Source: Nitrospiraceae bacterium
GTDB taxonomy: Bacteria; Nitrospirota; Nitrospiria; Nitrospirales; Nitrospiraceae
NCBI GenBank assembly: GCA_919902665.1
Contig: CAKKRK010000028.1
Location: 17,668-81,667 of the forward strand
DNA: 64,000 bases
Direction: 5' to 3'
Position 1 is the first letter of the stretch. The number at the start of each line of letters is the position of its first letter. The notes beneath the pieces are model-generated. The model was not told the origin of the DNA and did not search any database. It saw only the letters and a program-made list of their open reading frames with translations. Shown piece by piece: positions 27,466 to 36,983 of this stretch. The position numbers were made by a program, and so were the translations under genes.

Positions 27466-28229
27466 TTGACCAGGTGCAAGAGTTGCTTGATCAGTATTGG
27501 GCTTGGTTGAAGGATAAGACCAAGCTGCGTGACGTAGGAGGAGAATGGGTAGAGATTACAACCCCTCATCTCGATCGGCATAATGACTACCTGCAAATTT
27601 ATGCACGCCGTCAGAATGGCACCCTTGTGCTAACCGACGACGGCTACATCATTGGCGACCTCAATCGAAGCGGCTGCAGGCTCGATAGCCATAAGCGGCA
27701 AGCCCTGTTGAATATGACGCTTGCAGGGTTCGGCGTTCAGCTTATTGATGGACGGCTTGAAGTCCATGCGTCTCCAGAAAACTTTGCTATACGGAAGCAC
27801 AATCTGTTGCAAGCCATGCTCGCGGTAAATGATCTCTTCTTTCTTTCAATCCCTATGGTCGCGAGCTTGTTCTACGAGGATGTTGTTGCGTGGCTCGATG
27901 CTAGTGACATTCGGTATACGCCGAACATCAAATTTACAGGCAAGAGCGGTTATGACCACCTCTTTGACTTTGTTATCCCCAAATCGCGAAGGCAGCCTGA
28001 GCGGATTCTCCACACGATCACGCGGCCAAGTAAGGATACGGCAGAAGCAGCGGCGTTCAAGTGGATTGACACAAGAGACGTACGTTCACCCGAGTCTCGT
28101 GCCTACGCACTCCTCAACGATCAGGAGCAACGTGTTCCGCAAGGGGTGCTGGACGCCTTGTCTAACTACGATATACGTCCGGTGGTTTGGAGCGGTCGAG
28201 AGCAAATCAGGGAAGAATTAGCCGCCTAG
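27462..28229 (+). CDS. DUF1828/DUF1829-like protein
   Basis: 255-aa protein with two parts. Residues 1 to about 125 resemble DUF1828 ([49 protein letters not shown]). The C-terminal part resembles DUF1829 ([52 protein letters not shown]). Such proteins occur in phage and defence contexts; their activity is not established. It is coupled by ATGA to the preceding small gene. Confidence 0.75.
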   Translation: MIDQVQELLDQYWAWLKDKTKLRDVGGEWVEITTPHLDRHNDYLQIYARRQNGTLVLTDDGYIIGDLNRSGCRLDSHKRQALLNMTLAGFGVQLIDGRLEVHASPENFAIRKHNLLQAMLAVNDLFFLSIPMVASLFYEDVVAWLDASDIRYTPNIKFTGKSGYDHLFDFVIPKSRRQPERILHTITRPSKDTAEAAAFKWIDTRDVRSPESRAYALLNDQEQRVPQGVLDALSNYDIRPVVWSGREQIREELAA

Positions 28230-28245
28230 GTCTGCCGGTCCGTAT

Positions 28246-28965
28246 ATGGCCGAAATATCTATCATTAGTGATTTTAGGATGTACGGCGCAAGAGAGGCGA
28301 TGGCTTCTGGAATGGTTCACATTGAAGAGCAGGTCAAGGGGTTGGAACGGTCCGTGACAGAGAATCCTGGTCTAGCGTTCGATCTTGCCAAGACCCTTCT
28401 CGAAAGCACCTGCAAGACCATCCTGAGTGAGCGGAAGCTTGCCTTCTCTCCGGATGATGACCTCCCCAAGCTATTCAAAATGGTGACTAAGCATCTCCCG
28501 TTTCTGCCGGAGTCATCTGCCAACGAAGCTGACGCAAGAAAAAGGCTATCTCAGACACTTGGCGGGCTCCATACGTCGCTGGTTGGTGTGTGCGAACTCA
28601 GAAACTCGTACGGATTTGCATCTCACGGAAGTGAATCTCAGCGACCAGTTATGGCTGGCGCACAGGCGATCCTAGCAGCTCAGGCGGCTGATACCATCAT
28701 TGGTTTCTTGCATCGAGTTCATCGTCAGGACGCGGTTAGAGATACGTCCTCGAAGTTTACGTACGAAGACAATCAAGACTTCAACGACTACGTGGATTTC
28801 GCCAATGAGCCAGCTCAGATATTTCATCTGGAGTACAAGGCAAGCGAAGTGCTCTTTAACGTGGACCAGGAAGCCTATAAAGACTTGCTTGCCAACTACT
28901 CGGGTGATGATATCGATCAGGCCAATCAGTCAGCCGATAGTGGAGAAGCGGAGAGTCCTCGGTGA
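28246..28965 (+). CDS. Abi_C-like (abortive infection C-terminal domain) protein
   Basis: 239-aa protein whose centre resembles the abortive-infection C-terminal domain: [37 protein letters not shown] and [20 protein letters not shown] followed by ASHG. The R-N-x-x-G...H stretch is HEPN-like, but the spacing here is R-x7-H, one longer than the usual RX4-6H. The C-terminal 60 residues are acidic and unrecognised. It overlaps hsdR by 4 nt (GTGA), which ties expression to the restriction subunit. Confidence 0.75.
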   Translation: MAEISIISDFRMYGAREAMASGMVHIEEQVKGLERSVTENPGLAFDLAKTLLESTCKTILSERKLAFSPDDDLPKLFKMVTKHLPFLPESSANEADARKRLSQTLGGLHTSLVGVCELRNSYGFASHGSESQRPVMAGAQAILAAQAADTIIGFLHRVHRQDAVRDTSSKFTYEDNQDFNDYVDFANEPAQIFHLEYKASEVLFNVDQEAYKDLLANYSGDDIDQANQSADSGEAESPR

Positions 28966-31900
28966 ATAGTGCGGGTTTTGCAGAATCGGTGGTCGAGCAG
29001 GCAGCTCTTGCGTGGCTGGAGGCGCTGGGCTACACAGTGCTGCATGGCCCGGACATCGCCGCAGGCGAACCTAGCGCCGAGCGCAGCGATCCAAACTACC
29101 GTGACGCGATTCTGGAGAGGCGTCTGCGGGAGGCGCTTGTCCGGCTTAATCCAGACCTTCCACCAGAGGCCATCGAAGATGCTTTCCGGAAGCTCACACG
29201 GTTCGATTCGCCTTCATTAGTTGAACGGAACCGTATGGTCCATCGGATGCTTGTCGATGGAGTAACCGTTGAGTATCGCCGGAAAGACGGTTCAATTGCA
29301 GGTGCCCAAGCTCGTGTGCTGGATTATGGGACTCCGGACAAGAACGACTGGCTGGTGGTAAATCAGTTCACGGTTAGCGAAGGGCAGCATACTCGTCGGC
29401 CTGACGTGGTGCTGTTCGTCAATGGGTTGCCACTGGCGGTGATCGAACTCAAGAATCCTGTCGACGAGAACGCCACTGTTGAAGTGGCCATTCAGCAGCT
29501 GGATACCTATCAGGCACAAATCCCGGCGCTTTTTGCTACCAACGCAGCACTGGTGTCGTCTGACGGAAGATATGCGCGAATCGGTGTGCTCGGGGCTGGG
29601 AAAGAATGGTTTAAGCCCTGGCGAACGATTGCAGGGGTTCAGGATGCGTCTCCTACGATTTCCGAGCTGCAAGTTATCCTGGAAGGAGTCTTTGAAAAAC
29701 GACGGTTCCTCGACCTGGTGCGGCATTTCTTTGTCTTCGAAGACGAGGGCCATGGAAAGCTTAGTAAGAAGATGGCGGGCTACCATCAATTCCATGCGGT
29801 GAATGTGGCGGTCGAGGAAACCTTGCGGGCTGCTCAGCGCGTGACAGAGCACCGGGCTGCCGATGCTCTGGGAACGTACAAGTCGGGGCACCAACCGGGC
29901 GGTGAACTTGGCGATCGTCGGGTGGGCGTGGTGTGGCATACACAGGGATCGGGGAAGAGCCTGACGATGGCCTTCTACGCGGGGCGAGTCATCCTGCATC
30001 CGACGATGGCCAACCCAACCATCGTCGTGCTTACCGATCGCAATGACCTCGACGATCAACTCTTCGGTACCTTCGCTCGGTGCCGTGACCTTCTCCGGCA
30101 GGACCCTGTTCAGGCGACCGACCGGGCTGACTTGCGTGCCAAGTTGAGCGTGGCTTCAGGCGGCGTGGTGTTCACCACCATTCAGAAGTTCTTCCCCGAA
30201 GAAAAGGGCGATCGGCATCCTGTGCTTTCGGAGCGCCGCAACATCGTCGTGATTGCGGACGAGGCCCATCGGAGCCAGTATGACTTTATCGACGGCTTTG
30301 CCCGCCACATGCGTGATGCGTTGCCCAATGCGTCGTTCATTGGATTCACCGGCACACCCATCGAAAAGACCGATGCCAATACACGGGCGGTCTTTGGCGA
30401 TTACATCAGCATCTACGACATCCAGCGGGCAGTCATTGATAAAGCCACGGTTCCCATCTACTACGAGAGTCGGCTGGCAAAGCTGGAACTGAAAGCATCC
30501 GAGCGGCCCAAGATCGATCCCAAGTTTGAAGAGGCCACAGAAGGCGAAGAGGTCGAGCGCAAGGAGAAGCTCAAGACCAAGTGGGCGCAGCTGGAAGCCG
30601 TGGTGGGGTCGGAGAATCGGATTAAGTTGATCGCGCAAGACCTCGTTGATCACTTCGAAGATCGTCTTGCTGCCATGGATGGGAAGGCCATGGTGGTCTG
30701 TATGAGCCGGAGGATCTGTGTGGAACTGTACCGTGAGATCACCGCCCTGCGCCCACAATGGCATGCCGATGCGGATGACCAAGGGTCGATGAAGGTGATT
30801 ATGACCGGCTCGCCGTCCGACCCGATCGAGTGGCAGGGCCATATCCGGAATAAGAAACGCCGGGAGGACATGGCGCTTCGGTTCCGTGCTCCCAAAGATC
30901 CCTTTCGGCTCGTCATTGTTCGTGACATGTGGCTGACTGGGTTTGATGCGCCGAGTCTCCATACGATGTATCTCGATAAGCCGATGCGCGGGCATGGGCT
31001 CATGCAGACCATTGCCCGGGTGAACCGTGTGTTCAAAGATAAGCCTGGCGGACTAGTTGTCGATTACCTTGGTCTCGCCGACGAACTTAAGCAGGCGCTT
31101 GCGACCTATACAGAAAGCGGTGGGACCGGAAAGACCGCGATCGACCAGGCCGAAGCCGTCGCGGTGATGTTGGAAAAGTATGAAATCTGCCAAGGTCTTT
31201 TTCATAGTTTTGACTGGTCGCCCTGGATGACCGGCAAGCCGCAAGAGCGACTCTCGGTCTTACCTGCTGCACAAGAGCATATCTTGAGGCAACAGGATGG
31301 CAAAGCACGTCTTCTTCGTGCTGTGAACGATCTCTCGCAAGCCTTTGCGTTGGCTGTGCCGCATGAGGAGACCTTTCGGATTCGGGACGACGTCGGATTC
31401 TTCCAGGCGGTGCGTGCGGTGTTGGCGAAGAGTACGCCGGGCGACCAGAAGACTGACGAAGAGCTCGACCATGCCATTCGCCAGATCATTTCAAAGGCGG
31501 TGGTGTCCGACGAGATTATGGACATCTTTGCGGCTGCAGGGCTCAAGAAGCCAGATCTCTCGATCCTCTCCGATGAGTTTCTCGCCGAAGTGCGCGAAAT
31601 GCCGCAGAAGAACTTGGCTGTCGAACTGTTGCGGAAGTTGCTGAGTGGAGAGATTAAGGTGCGGTTGCGCAGGAATGTGGTGCAGGCCAAGTCCTTTGCG
31701 GAGATGTTGGAACAAGCGGTGCGGAAGTACCAGAACCGGGCGATTGAGGCCGCGCAGGTGATCGAGGAAATGATCGGCTTGGCCAAGGACATGCGCCGAG
31801 CCCATGAGCGGGGAGAACGTCTTGGGCTGACCGAGGAAGAGATGGCCTTCTATGATGCGCTCGAAACCAACGACAGCGCGGTGAAGGTCCTGGGGGATGA

Positions 31901-32108
31901 GACGTTGCGGACTATTGCGCGAGAAGTGGCGGAGGCCGTTCGCAAGAATGTCACGATCGACTGGACGGTTCGAGAAAACGTTCGGGCCCAGCTCCGCGTG
32001 ATTGTGAAGCGGATTCTCAGAAAGTACGGCTATCCGCCTGACAAGCAAGAAAAAGCGACTCAAACTGTGTTGGAACAGGCCGAAGTGCTGTGTGCTGAAG
32101 TTTATTGA
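28962..32108 (+). CDS. hsdR: Type I restriction endonuclease subunit HsdR
   Basis: 1048-aa motor and nuclease subunit. The nuclease domain shows [20 protein letters not shown], giving Asp148, Glu162 and Lys164. The SF2 translocase follows with Walker A HTQGSGKS (residues 326-333), the DEAH box in [10 protein letters not shown] and motif [10 protein letters not shown]. Motif VI is in [11 protein letters not shown], and the C-terminal helical domain binds the methylase core. It is complete and apparently intact. It is the last island gene, and about 310 nt of gene-free sequence separate it from tRNA-Met. Confidence 0.96.
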   Translation: MNSAGFAESVVEQAALAWLEALGYTVLHGPDIAAGEPSAERSDPNYRDAILERRLREALVRLNPDLPPEAIEDAFRKLTRFDSPSLVERNRMVHRMLVDGVTVEYRRKDGSIAGAQARVLDYGTPDKNDWLVVNQFTVSEGQHTRRPDVVLFVNGLPLAVIELKNPVDENATVEVAIQQLDTYQAQIPALFATNAALVSSDGRYARIGVLGAGKEWFKPWRTIAGVQDASPTISELQVILEGVFEKRRFLDLVRHFFVFEDEGHGKLSKKMAGYHQFHAVNVAVEETLRAAQRVTEHRAADALGTYKSGHQPGGELGDRRVGVVWHTQGSGKSLTMAFYAGRVILHPTMANPTIVVLTDRNDLDDQLFGTFARCRDLLRQDPVQATDRADLRAKLSVASGGVVFTTIQKFFPEEKGDRHPVLSERRNIVVIADEAHRSQYDFIDGFARHMRDALPNASFIGFTGTPIEKTDANTRAVFGDYISIYDIQRAVIDKATVPIYYESRLAKLELKASERPKIDPKFEEATEGEEVERKEKLKTKWAQLEAVVGSENRIKLIAQDLVDHFEDRLAAMDGKAMVVCMSRRICVELYREITALRPQWHADADDQGSMKVIMTGSPSDPIEWQGHIRNKKRREDMALRFRAPKDPFRLVIVRDMWLTGFDAPSLHTMYLDKPMRGHGLMQTIARVNRVFKDKPGGLVVDYLGLADELKQALATYTESGGTGKTAIDQAEAVAVMLEKYEICQGLFHSFDWSPWMTGKPQERLSVLPAAQEHILRQQDGKARLLRAVNDLSQAFALAVPHEETFRIRDDVGFFQAVRAVLAKSTPGDQKTDEELDHAIRQIISKAVVSDEIMDIFAAAGLKKPDLSILSDEFLAEVREMPQKNLAVELLRKLLSGEIKVRLRRNVVQAKSFAEMLEQAVRKYQNRAIEAAQVIEEMIGLAKDMRRAHERGERLGLTEEEMAFYDALETNDSAVKVLGDETLRTIAREVAEAVRKNVTIDWTVRENVRAQLRVIVKRILRKYGYPPDKQEKATQTVLEQAEVLCAEVY

Positions 32109-32417
32109 AGATCAGAAATGGATGAGGGGCAGATCTTGAATCGTGCATGTTCTTTCTAACGTAGTCCACAGTCAAGCCAACCAGGGAGCATGAGGGGATG
32201 CCATGGGTGCTGCACGCGTGGGTGAGGAACGAGAGGACTCTCTCATGGAGTGTTGCGTTGGCTTGTGTGGGGTTATCTTAGGAAGAATGTTGCGCCTGAT
32301 GAGGCGACGGGACGAGCAAGCTTGGTATTAAAGCGGAAGAAACACCCAAGGGGTTTCTCCGTCGACCGTGATTACGATAAAGCAAAAATGAGTTGGCGGG
32401 TCACACGAAGTGCGGTT
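32109..32417. other. Gene-free stretch between hsdR and tRNA-Met
   Basis: No convincing gene is seen. An imperfect hairpin (AGAAACACCC and GGGGTTTCT) lies near 32339-32360, and a T-run as read on the minus strand lies downstream of the tRNA. No integrase fragment or direct repeat of the tRNA 3' end was recognised by eye. Confidence 0.5.
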
Positions 32418-32493
32418 TGGTGGCGGTGGGCCGGATTGAACGGCCGACCCGCGGCTTATGAGTCCGCTGCTCTGCCAACTGAGCTACACCGCC
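32418..32493 (-). tRNA. tRNA-Met (anticodon CAT)
   Basis: Complete 76-nt cloverleaf on the minus strand. The acceptor stem GGCGGTG/CACCGCC, D-arm GCTC/GAGC, anticodon loop CTCATAA (CAT), five-base variable loop and T-arm GGCCG-TTCAATC-CGGCC are all present, and the CCA end is encoded. The G1-C72 pair fits an elongator. A lysidine-modified tRNA-Ile2 has the same anticodon and cannot be excluded by eye. Its 3' end faces the R-M island. Confidence 0.93.
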
Positions 32494-32532
32494 ACGTTGA
32501 AGAATGCAGATGATAGCCGAAGACGACGGTCA

Positions 32533-32551
32533 CTGTCCACCGACTGGACAG
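32533..32551. promoter_or_regulatory. Inverted repeat upstream of the SDR gene
   Basis: CTGTCCA and TGGACAG are perfect 7-bp arms around 5 nt, about 75 nt upstream of the SDR start. This is a possible operator; no cognate regulator is encoded beside it. Confidence 0.3.
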
Positions 32552-32627
32552 GGCATAGCCGAGCCATGTCTGGCTGAAGTTGTTCAAAACCTGCTATGGT
32601 TTTGAGGGACCGTTTGAGAGGATGAAG

Positions 32628-33491
32628 ATGTCGATCGGAGACAATCGTGCGGTGGTCATCACGGGGGCTTCCACTGGAATTGGAGCGGCCTGCGCGCTTC
32701 ACCTGGACCAGTTAGGGTTCGCGGTATTTGCAGGAGTACGAAAATCTGAAGACGGCGTAGCCCTTCAAAAAACAAGTTCCGATCGGCTGGTCCCGGTGGA
32801 GCTCGATGTGACAGATCTGGTAACCATTCAGAAGTCCTACACAGTGGTTTTGGAAGCGACGAGAGATCGTGGACTCTTTGGACTGATTAACAATGCCGGG
32901 ATTGCAGTCGTGGCGCCACTTGAAGCCGTACCGATCTCCGACCTCCGCCAGCAGCTTGAAGTGAATGTCATCGGGCAGGTGGCCGTCACCCAAACGTTTC
33001 TTCCCTTAGTCCGACAGGCACGGGGACGCATCATCAACATGGGCTCGATTGCAGGACTCTCAACGATGCCGCTGATGGGCCCCTATTCGGCTTCGAAGTT
33101 CGCGCTGGAAGCCATTACAGACGCCTTGCGCCTCGAAGTCCAGCAATGGGGGATCCATGTCTCGATTATCGAGCCGGGTGCGATCACGACACCTATTTGG
33201 AACAAGTCGGCGATCGAGGCAGCTGAGCGAGAGGCTGCCATCGAGACGGAACTTCGAACCCTCTATAAGCCTGTTGTGGCTGCAGTGAGGAAGGTCGTGG
33301 GAGAAGCTTCAAAGCGAGCGATCGCGCCTGATGCGGTCGCAAGAGTGGTTGAAGAAGCCCTAACCGCTCCGACTCCGAAAACGCGGTATCTCGTTGGGAC
33401 TGATGCCAAGCTCCGCGCGCTGATGGTGAGACTGCTTCCTGATCGGATCTCCGATCGAATGCTTACCTGGATCTTGAAGCTTCCCCACTGA
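32628..33491 (+). CDS. Short-chain dehydrogenase/reductase
   Basis: 287-aa classical SDR oxidoreductase. Visible motifs: the NAD(P)-binding TGASTGIGAA at the N-terminus, NNAG at about residue 86, and the catalytic Ser and YSASK (LMGPYSASKFALEAITDAL). PGAITTPIW lies after the active site. ATG 32628 is chosen because GAGAGG sits 6 nt upstream; the track TTG 32580 is less likely. The C-terminal segment resembles SDRs acting on steroid or retinol-like lipids, but the substrate is unknown. Confidence 0.85.
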   Translation: MSIGDNRAVVITGASTGIGAACALHLDQLGFAVFAGVRKSEDGVALQKTSSDRLVPVELDVTDLVTIQKSYTVVLEATRDRGLFGLINNAGIAVVAPLEAVPISDLRQQLEVNVIGQVAVTQTFLPLVRQARGRIINMGSIAGLSTMPLMGPYSASKFALEAITDALRLEVQQWGIHVSIIEPGAITTPIWNKSAIEAAEREAAIETELRTLYKPVVAAVRKVVGEASKRAIAPDAVARVVEEALTAPTPKTRYLVGTDAKLRALMVRLLPDRISDRMLTWILKLPH

Positions 33492-33745
33492 GCGCACACC
33501 GCAATCTCCGCACCGATTTCTTATTCAGATGGGTCATGGATCCCAAGCGGATCGTTGAGCTGGTTATGGCATGCCGACAGTTCGTGACTGAAGGATGATG
33601 CGCCTCGTACTGGGGTGTTAAATGTTTGTTACGGTTGGAAACCCGATCGAATTTAGATTGAGGTTTGAGACAATCTTATGTAATCAGAGAATTAAGCAGG
33701 TGTCTATGCGTGCATTCCTGCCAATAGTCAGTGAGAGGATCGGCT

Positions 33746-34585
33746 GTGTATATATGTGTGCGCTTGGTTCAGCGTCTCGGAGCGATGGCGCTCATCGTTG
33801 CTACGGTATCGCTCAACTGGACTTCGGAAGCTTTTGCCGTGCGTCCCTTCGTGACCGACGACGCGCGGATTATCTATAGAGGGCAGGTGGTCACTGAATC
33901 ATACGGCGGGATCACGCTGGCACAAGGAGAGAAACCGGCCATAGAGGCGCGTTCACTGCAAGGCATCGGTATCACCGACCGCCTTGAGCTTACTGCCGGT
34001 GGATTCGGTTTTACCTATCATGACAATCAAGCCCGGCCGCTCGACATACTGATTCAGCCGAAGTATGTCCTCCATAGTTCTCTGGGTGTGATTCCTTCCC
34101 TCTCGGTTGCCGCTGCCGCGTTGTTTCCTCTCAACGGCAATCGGCAGCACTGGGACGGATATGCCATGGCTCACCTCAGTTGGTTTCTCTTCACACCCGA
34201 TCCCGACACCGATCCCTATGACAACAATCTGTCCATTCATTTTAATCTCGGGGCAAAGTCTCGCTATGATGCTGGCCCAGCCACGTTCCAGAGTAAGCTG
34301 TACTGGGCCGCAGGTTTTGAGGTTATTACGCCGATGACACGCGAGCTTCGCTTTTTAGGAGAAGTGTTCAACGGCGACCCGTTCGGGTTCGAGGAGAAAT
34401 TTCCAGCCTATCAAACGGGATTCCGGTGGTATAGAGCGCCGAACATGCAGCTGGACCTGGTGTTCCGAGGTGTTCGGAATACCACGGAAGACGTTCGTTT
34501 TGTCGCGGGGGGCGGCGGGTTGCCGGAAGAATGGAACTACACCATCCAAATAGGAATCCGATATCTTATCGATGTCTTCCGCTAG
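33746..34585 (+). CDS. Predicted outer-membrane beta-barrel protein
   Basis: 279-aa exported protein. The N-terminal signal sequence (LVQRLGAMALIVATVSLNWT) ends near SEAFA, and alternating beta-strand segments follow to the C-terminus. Examples are GIGITDRLELTAGGFGFTYH, PLDILIQPKYVLHSSLGVIP and FQSKLYWAAGFEVITPM. The last strand IQIGIRYLIDVFR ends in a way typical of barrels. GTG 33746 follows AGAGG with 7-nt spacing; the track GTG 33731 is less likely. It resembles outer-membrane transporter or phenol-degradation-meta-like barrels. Substrate unknown. Confidence 0.7.
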   Translation: MYICVRLVQRLGAMALIVATVSLNWTSEAFAVRPFVTDDARIIYRGQVVTESYGGITLAQGEKPAIEARSLQGIGITDRLELTAGGFGFTYHDNQARPLDILIQPKYVLHSSLGVIPSLSVAAAALFPLNGNRQHWDGYAMAHLSWFLFTPDPDTDPYDNNLSIHFNLGAKSRYDAGPATFQSKLYWAAGFEVITPMTRELRFLGEVFNGDPFGFEEKFPAYQTGFRWYRAPNMQLDLVFRGVRNTTEDVRFVAGGGGLPEEWNYTIQIGIRYLIDVFR

Positions 34586-34661
34586 CCGACGGAAGTATGG
34601 AAATGGATCGTACAGGTAATGATGCGATGGATGCCTGCTCTGTCGATTCTGATGCAGGAGT

Positions 34662-35102
34662 TCAGCCGACAAAATCCGGGTTGAGACGGGTCAGGGGTTT
34701 GACAGATAGGGCTTTGATCTCATTGTAAACGATCGTGCGGCCAACCTGCCTGAGGCGACTGAAGACACCCTCGACAATCACTTGATCACCTTCGTGGACT
34801 TCCAGCTGCCCAAGGCTTACCACCTTCAATGTGCCAGCCTGGTCTTGCAGCAGGAATCCATAGGCCGGCTGCCCTTGACGATTGGTGGCCAACTGCACGT
34901 TCATGACCTTTCCAGTGACCATGATGTCTTGATGATCGTACTGCTCCGGATGGGCTAGGAGCTCCGAGATCTCAATCAGGCCAGCAGCTGCTGGGGTCGC
35001 CGTGCCCAGTCCTCCTGGCAGGCAAGGGCAGATGAAGAGGAGCAGGAGAAAGACAGCCACTGGCGTGACAAATAGTGAGGGAGTAGAGGATCGTGTTGTC
35101 AT
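34662..35102 (-). CDS. Exported OB-fold protein
   Basis: 146-aa protein with a signal peptide (VTPVAVFLLLLFICPCLPGG) and one OB-fold-like domain (LLAHPEQYDHQDIMVTGKV, GQPAYGFLLQDQAGTLKVV, LEVHEGDQVIVEGVFSRLRQ). Such periplasmic OB folds can bind nucleic acids, metals or haem partners; none is indicated here. No Shine-Dalgarno sequence precedes the ATG, and a strong predicted promoter ends about 12 nt before it. Translation may therefore be nearly leaderless. It converges on the barrel gene. Confidence 0.7.
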   Translation of the reverse strand: MTTRSSTPSLFVTPVAVFLLLLFICPCLPGGLGTATPAAAGLIEISELLAHPEQYDHQDIMVTGKVMNVQLATNRQGQPAYGFLLQDQAGTLKVVSLGQLEVHEGDQVIVEGVFSRLRQVGRTIVYNEIKALSVKPLTRLNPDFVG

Positions 35103-35113
35103 TGTTGAATGTA

Positions 35114-35141
35114 ATTATACCGAACTGCTGGTGATTGGCAA
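35114..35141 (-). promoter_or_regulatory. Strong predicted promoter for the OB-fold gene
   Basis: On the minus strand, TTGCCA and a perfect TATAAT are spaced by 16 nt. The predicted start is only about 3-6 nt before the ATG at 35102. Confidence 0.65.
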
Positions 35142-35151
35142 CTATGAAAGT

Positions 35152-36333
35152 TTACCATTTGTCAGAGGCTCGACCGCTGACATCCTCTCCGATGAAATTG
35201 TGGAGAATGTGGTGTTGTAGCTCCGTGAGTTCCGCAGGACTGGCCTCGTTCTGCGGTGCGAGCAACTCCGGCTCTTTCGATCTCGGGGCCGTACGTGTAA
35301 GGAGCTCTTCATCCAGCGCCTCGTCGCTGGCGTCTACGTCCTTCTGTATGGCGACCAGCCGTTGGAGTCCGAACAAGGTGCGGGTTGATTCACTGTGCAT
35401 GGCGTTGGAACTGGCTCCATACACCAGCGAATTCCAAAATTTCGTTTCAGTGGCTTCCGGTATTCGAATCACGGCATAGGCAGCCAGTTTCTCAAGTAAC
35501 GCTGACTCAGTCTGCTCGAGCCCATCGTAGGTCGCGATCGATCGTTCGATGGGGGTGTGAGAAAGCACCTGTACGGTGTCCTTCCAGAGCTCCAGGGAAG
35601 GGGTGCTTCCTGGTATCGGACGGGTCCCTGAGCCTTTGGCCTGCAGTGCGGTGAGATACTGAGACAGGAACTTGACCTTGCGTGCGGCCAACGTACTGGC
35701 TGGGATTCCCCAGATATGGCCGATTTCATGATCAAGCAAGATCGTCTGATCCGATGTCCGCTGCTCACGCTCGGCCAGGTCGAGACGTTTCTTGAACCGT
35801 TCAGCAAACCGGAGCAGTGTTTGCATTTCAATGGCCAGCCGTTGCCGTTGATATTCCTCCGCTGTCACCTCGTTGTGTTCCCAATGCTCCTCCAGCAGCC
35901 GGAGTGTCGCCGTGGGGACGGCGGACCGAGCCTGGGATTTGAGCGTGCCGATCATTTCGGCAGATACACCACGGTCAGCGAGCAGGAGGGCGGCTCGAGA
36001 GACAAAGGCCTCCGCCATGTGGGCCTGATGTTTCAGGACTATGCACTGAAGCCAGGTTCGTTCTCGTCGAAGCCGAGCCCGTCTGCGGTATTCGTTCCGG
36101 CGATCGATCATTGCGGTGATCGATTCCTGGGTCATCGTGGTGACGGGCTTCTTGCCGGAGACACATCGAGGATCCGGTCGATCCGCCACCATAAACAAGA
36201 TTTCCTCGTGGGTGACGTCGAGATACTGGATCAGCAACAGTCTGAGAATGATGCGACCTTGGATCGGTAAGCCGGCGACGACGTCTTCAATCATCTCGGC
36301 GGTCAGCGGCGATGCCATGACTGTTTGCGTCAT
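35152..36333 (-). CDS. Hypothetical protein, 393 aa, unrecognised
   Basis: No known family was recognised. The protein is largely helical and charged, with no signal peptide or membrane helix. The N-terminal half has GRIILRLLLIQYLDVTHEEI and a strongly basic stretch (MIDRRNEYRRRARLRRERTW). The middle has LLDHEIGHIWGIPASTLAAR, where HEIGH is a H-x-x-x-H pattern but lacks the usual zincin HExxH Glu position. The C-terminus is acidic. Codon use looks like its neighbours. Confidence 0.6.
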   Translation of the reverse strand: MTQTVMASPLTAEMIEDVVAGLPIQGRIILRLLLIQYLDVTHEEILFMVADRPDPRCVSGKKPVTTMTQESITAMIDRRNEYRRRARLRRERTWLQCIVLKHQAHMAEAFVSRAALLLADRGVSAEMIGTLKSQARSAVPTATLRLLEEHWEHNEVTAEEYQRQRLAIEMQTLLRFAERFKKRLDLAEREQRTSDQTILLDHEIGHIWGIPASTLAARKVKFLSQYLTALQAKGSGTRPIPGSTPSLELWKDTVQVLSHTPIERSIATYDGLEQTESALLEKLAAYAVIRIPEATETKFWNSLVYGASSNAMHSESTRTLFGLQRLVAIQKDVDASDEALDEELLTRTAPRSKEPELLAPQNEASPAELTELQHHILHNFIGEDVSGRASDKW

Positions 36334-36413
36334 TATGTTCTTTCAGGCGGTGAAGGCCATGGTTCTAGGGTGTACGCAGGGGTGAGACGATACGACTCAC
36401 ATCTGATGGCTGA

Positions 36414-36731
36414 CTACGCTGTGCCAGTCCGTTGCTCACGTTGTTCGAGTTGGAGGGCGACATATTCACGGATGTCTTGTATGCTGCCGCTCAGGAACAT
36501 TTCTCGTGGGATTTCTACCCGCACAAGCTGGGAGGGGTCGATCCCTCGGTCTTGGGCATAGAGTTCATCGATATACAGGCTCACCGAGCCATCAGGAAAA
36601 CGCAAGGCATAGAGAGCGGTGGTATCAGCCATGAGATCCCAGCGAGTGACAGTGTAGAGGTAACACAGGCCTCGTCGGACTGTCAAAGCCGCAGAAACGT
36701 GTGTGAGTGGTAAACCGTCATCGGTAGTCAC
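36414..36731 (-). CDS. Hypothetical protein, 105 aa
   Basis: Unrecognised small protein. The most ordered part is LYALRFPDGSVSLYIDELYA to VRVEIPREMFLSGSIQDIRE. The GTG start at 36731 gives 105 aa; an internal ATG at 36632 gives 72 aa (MADTTALYALRF) and may be the real start, though neither has a clear ribosome site. It lies upstream of the 393-aa unknown gene on the same strand, 80 nt away, so the two may be expressed together. Confidence 0.5.
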   Translation of the reverse strand: MTTDDGLPLTHVSAALTVRRGLCYLYTVTRWDLMADTTALYALRFPDGSVSLYIDELYAQDRGIDPSQLVRVEIPREMFLSGSIQDIREYVALQLEQREQRTGTA

Positions 36732-36923
36732 TCTTCATTTTCATGGACCTAATCGCAGTATCCGGCTTCGTGTGAGAACGGAGCTTGTGGAGAAGATCAT
36801 GACAACCCTCGCAGGGAGTTTCTGATGCGGGAAGGCTTGAGCCATATGTCCTTGTGAGAGCTGGCTGAGTCCTGGAAGGACTATCGAATACTGTAGGGAC
36901 CAGGTTGACTACTTTCCCAAGCC

Positions 36924-36960
36924 AAAAAAAGGGCCTTCGATCGTTATGATCGAAGGCCCT
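36924..36960 (-). terminator. Rho-independent terminator after the Cld-family gene
   Basis: A 13-bp stem (AGGGCCTTCGATC paired with GATCGAAGGCCCT) around a 5-nt loop is followed, on the minus strand, by seven T residues. It starts 24 nt after the stop of the Cld-family gene. It is the clearest terminator in the window. Confidence 0.92.
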
Positions 36961-36983
36961 AGGACTCACTCTGATCCAGATAT

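Noticed and set aside
35152-36333. Zinc protease based on HEIGH
   Set aside because: The zincin motif needs HExxH in a fitting helix with further ligands; HEIGH is followed by no recognisable third ligand or family context.
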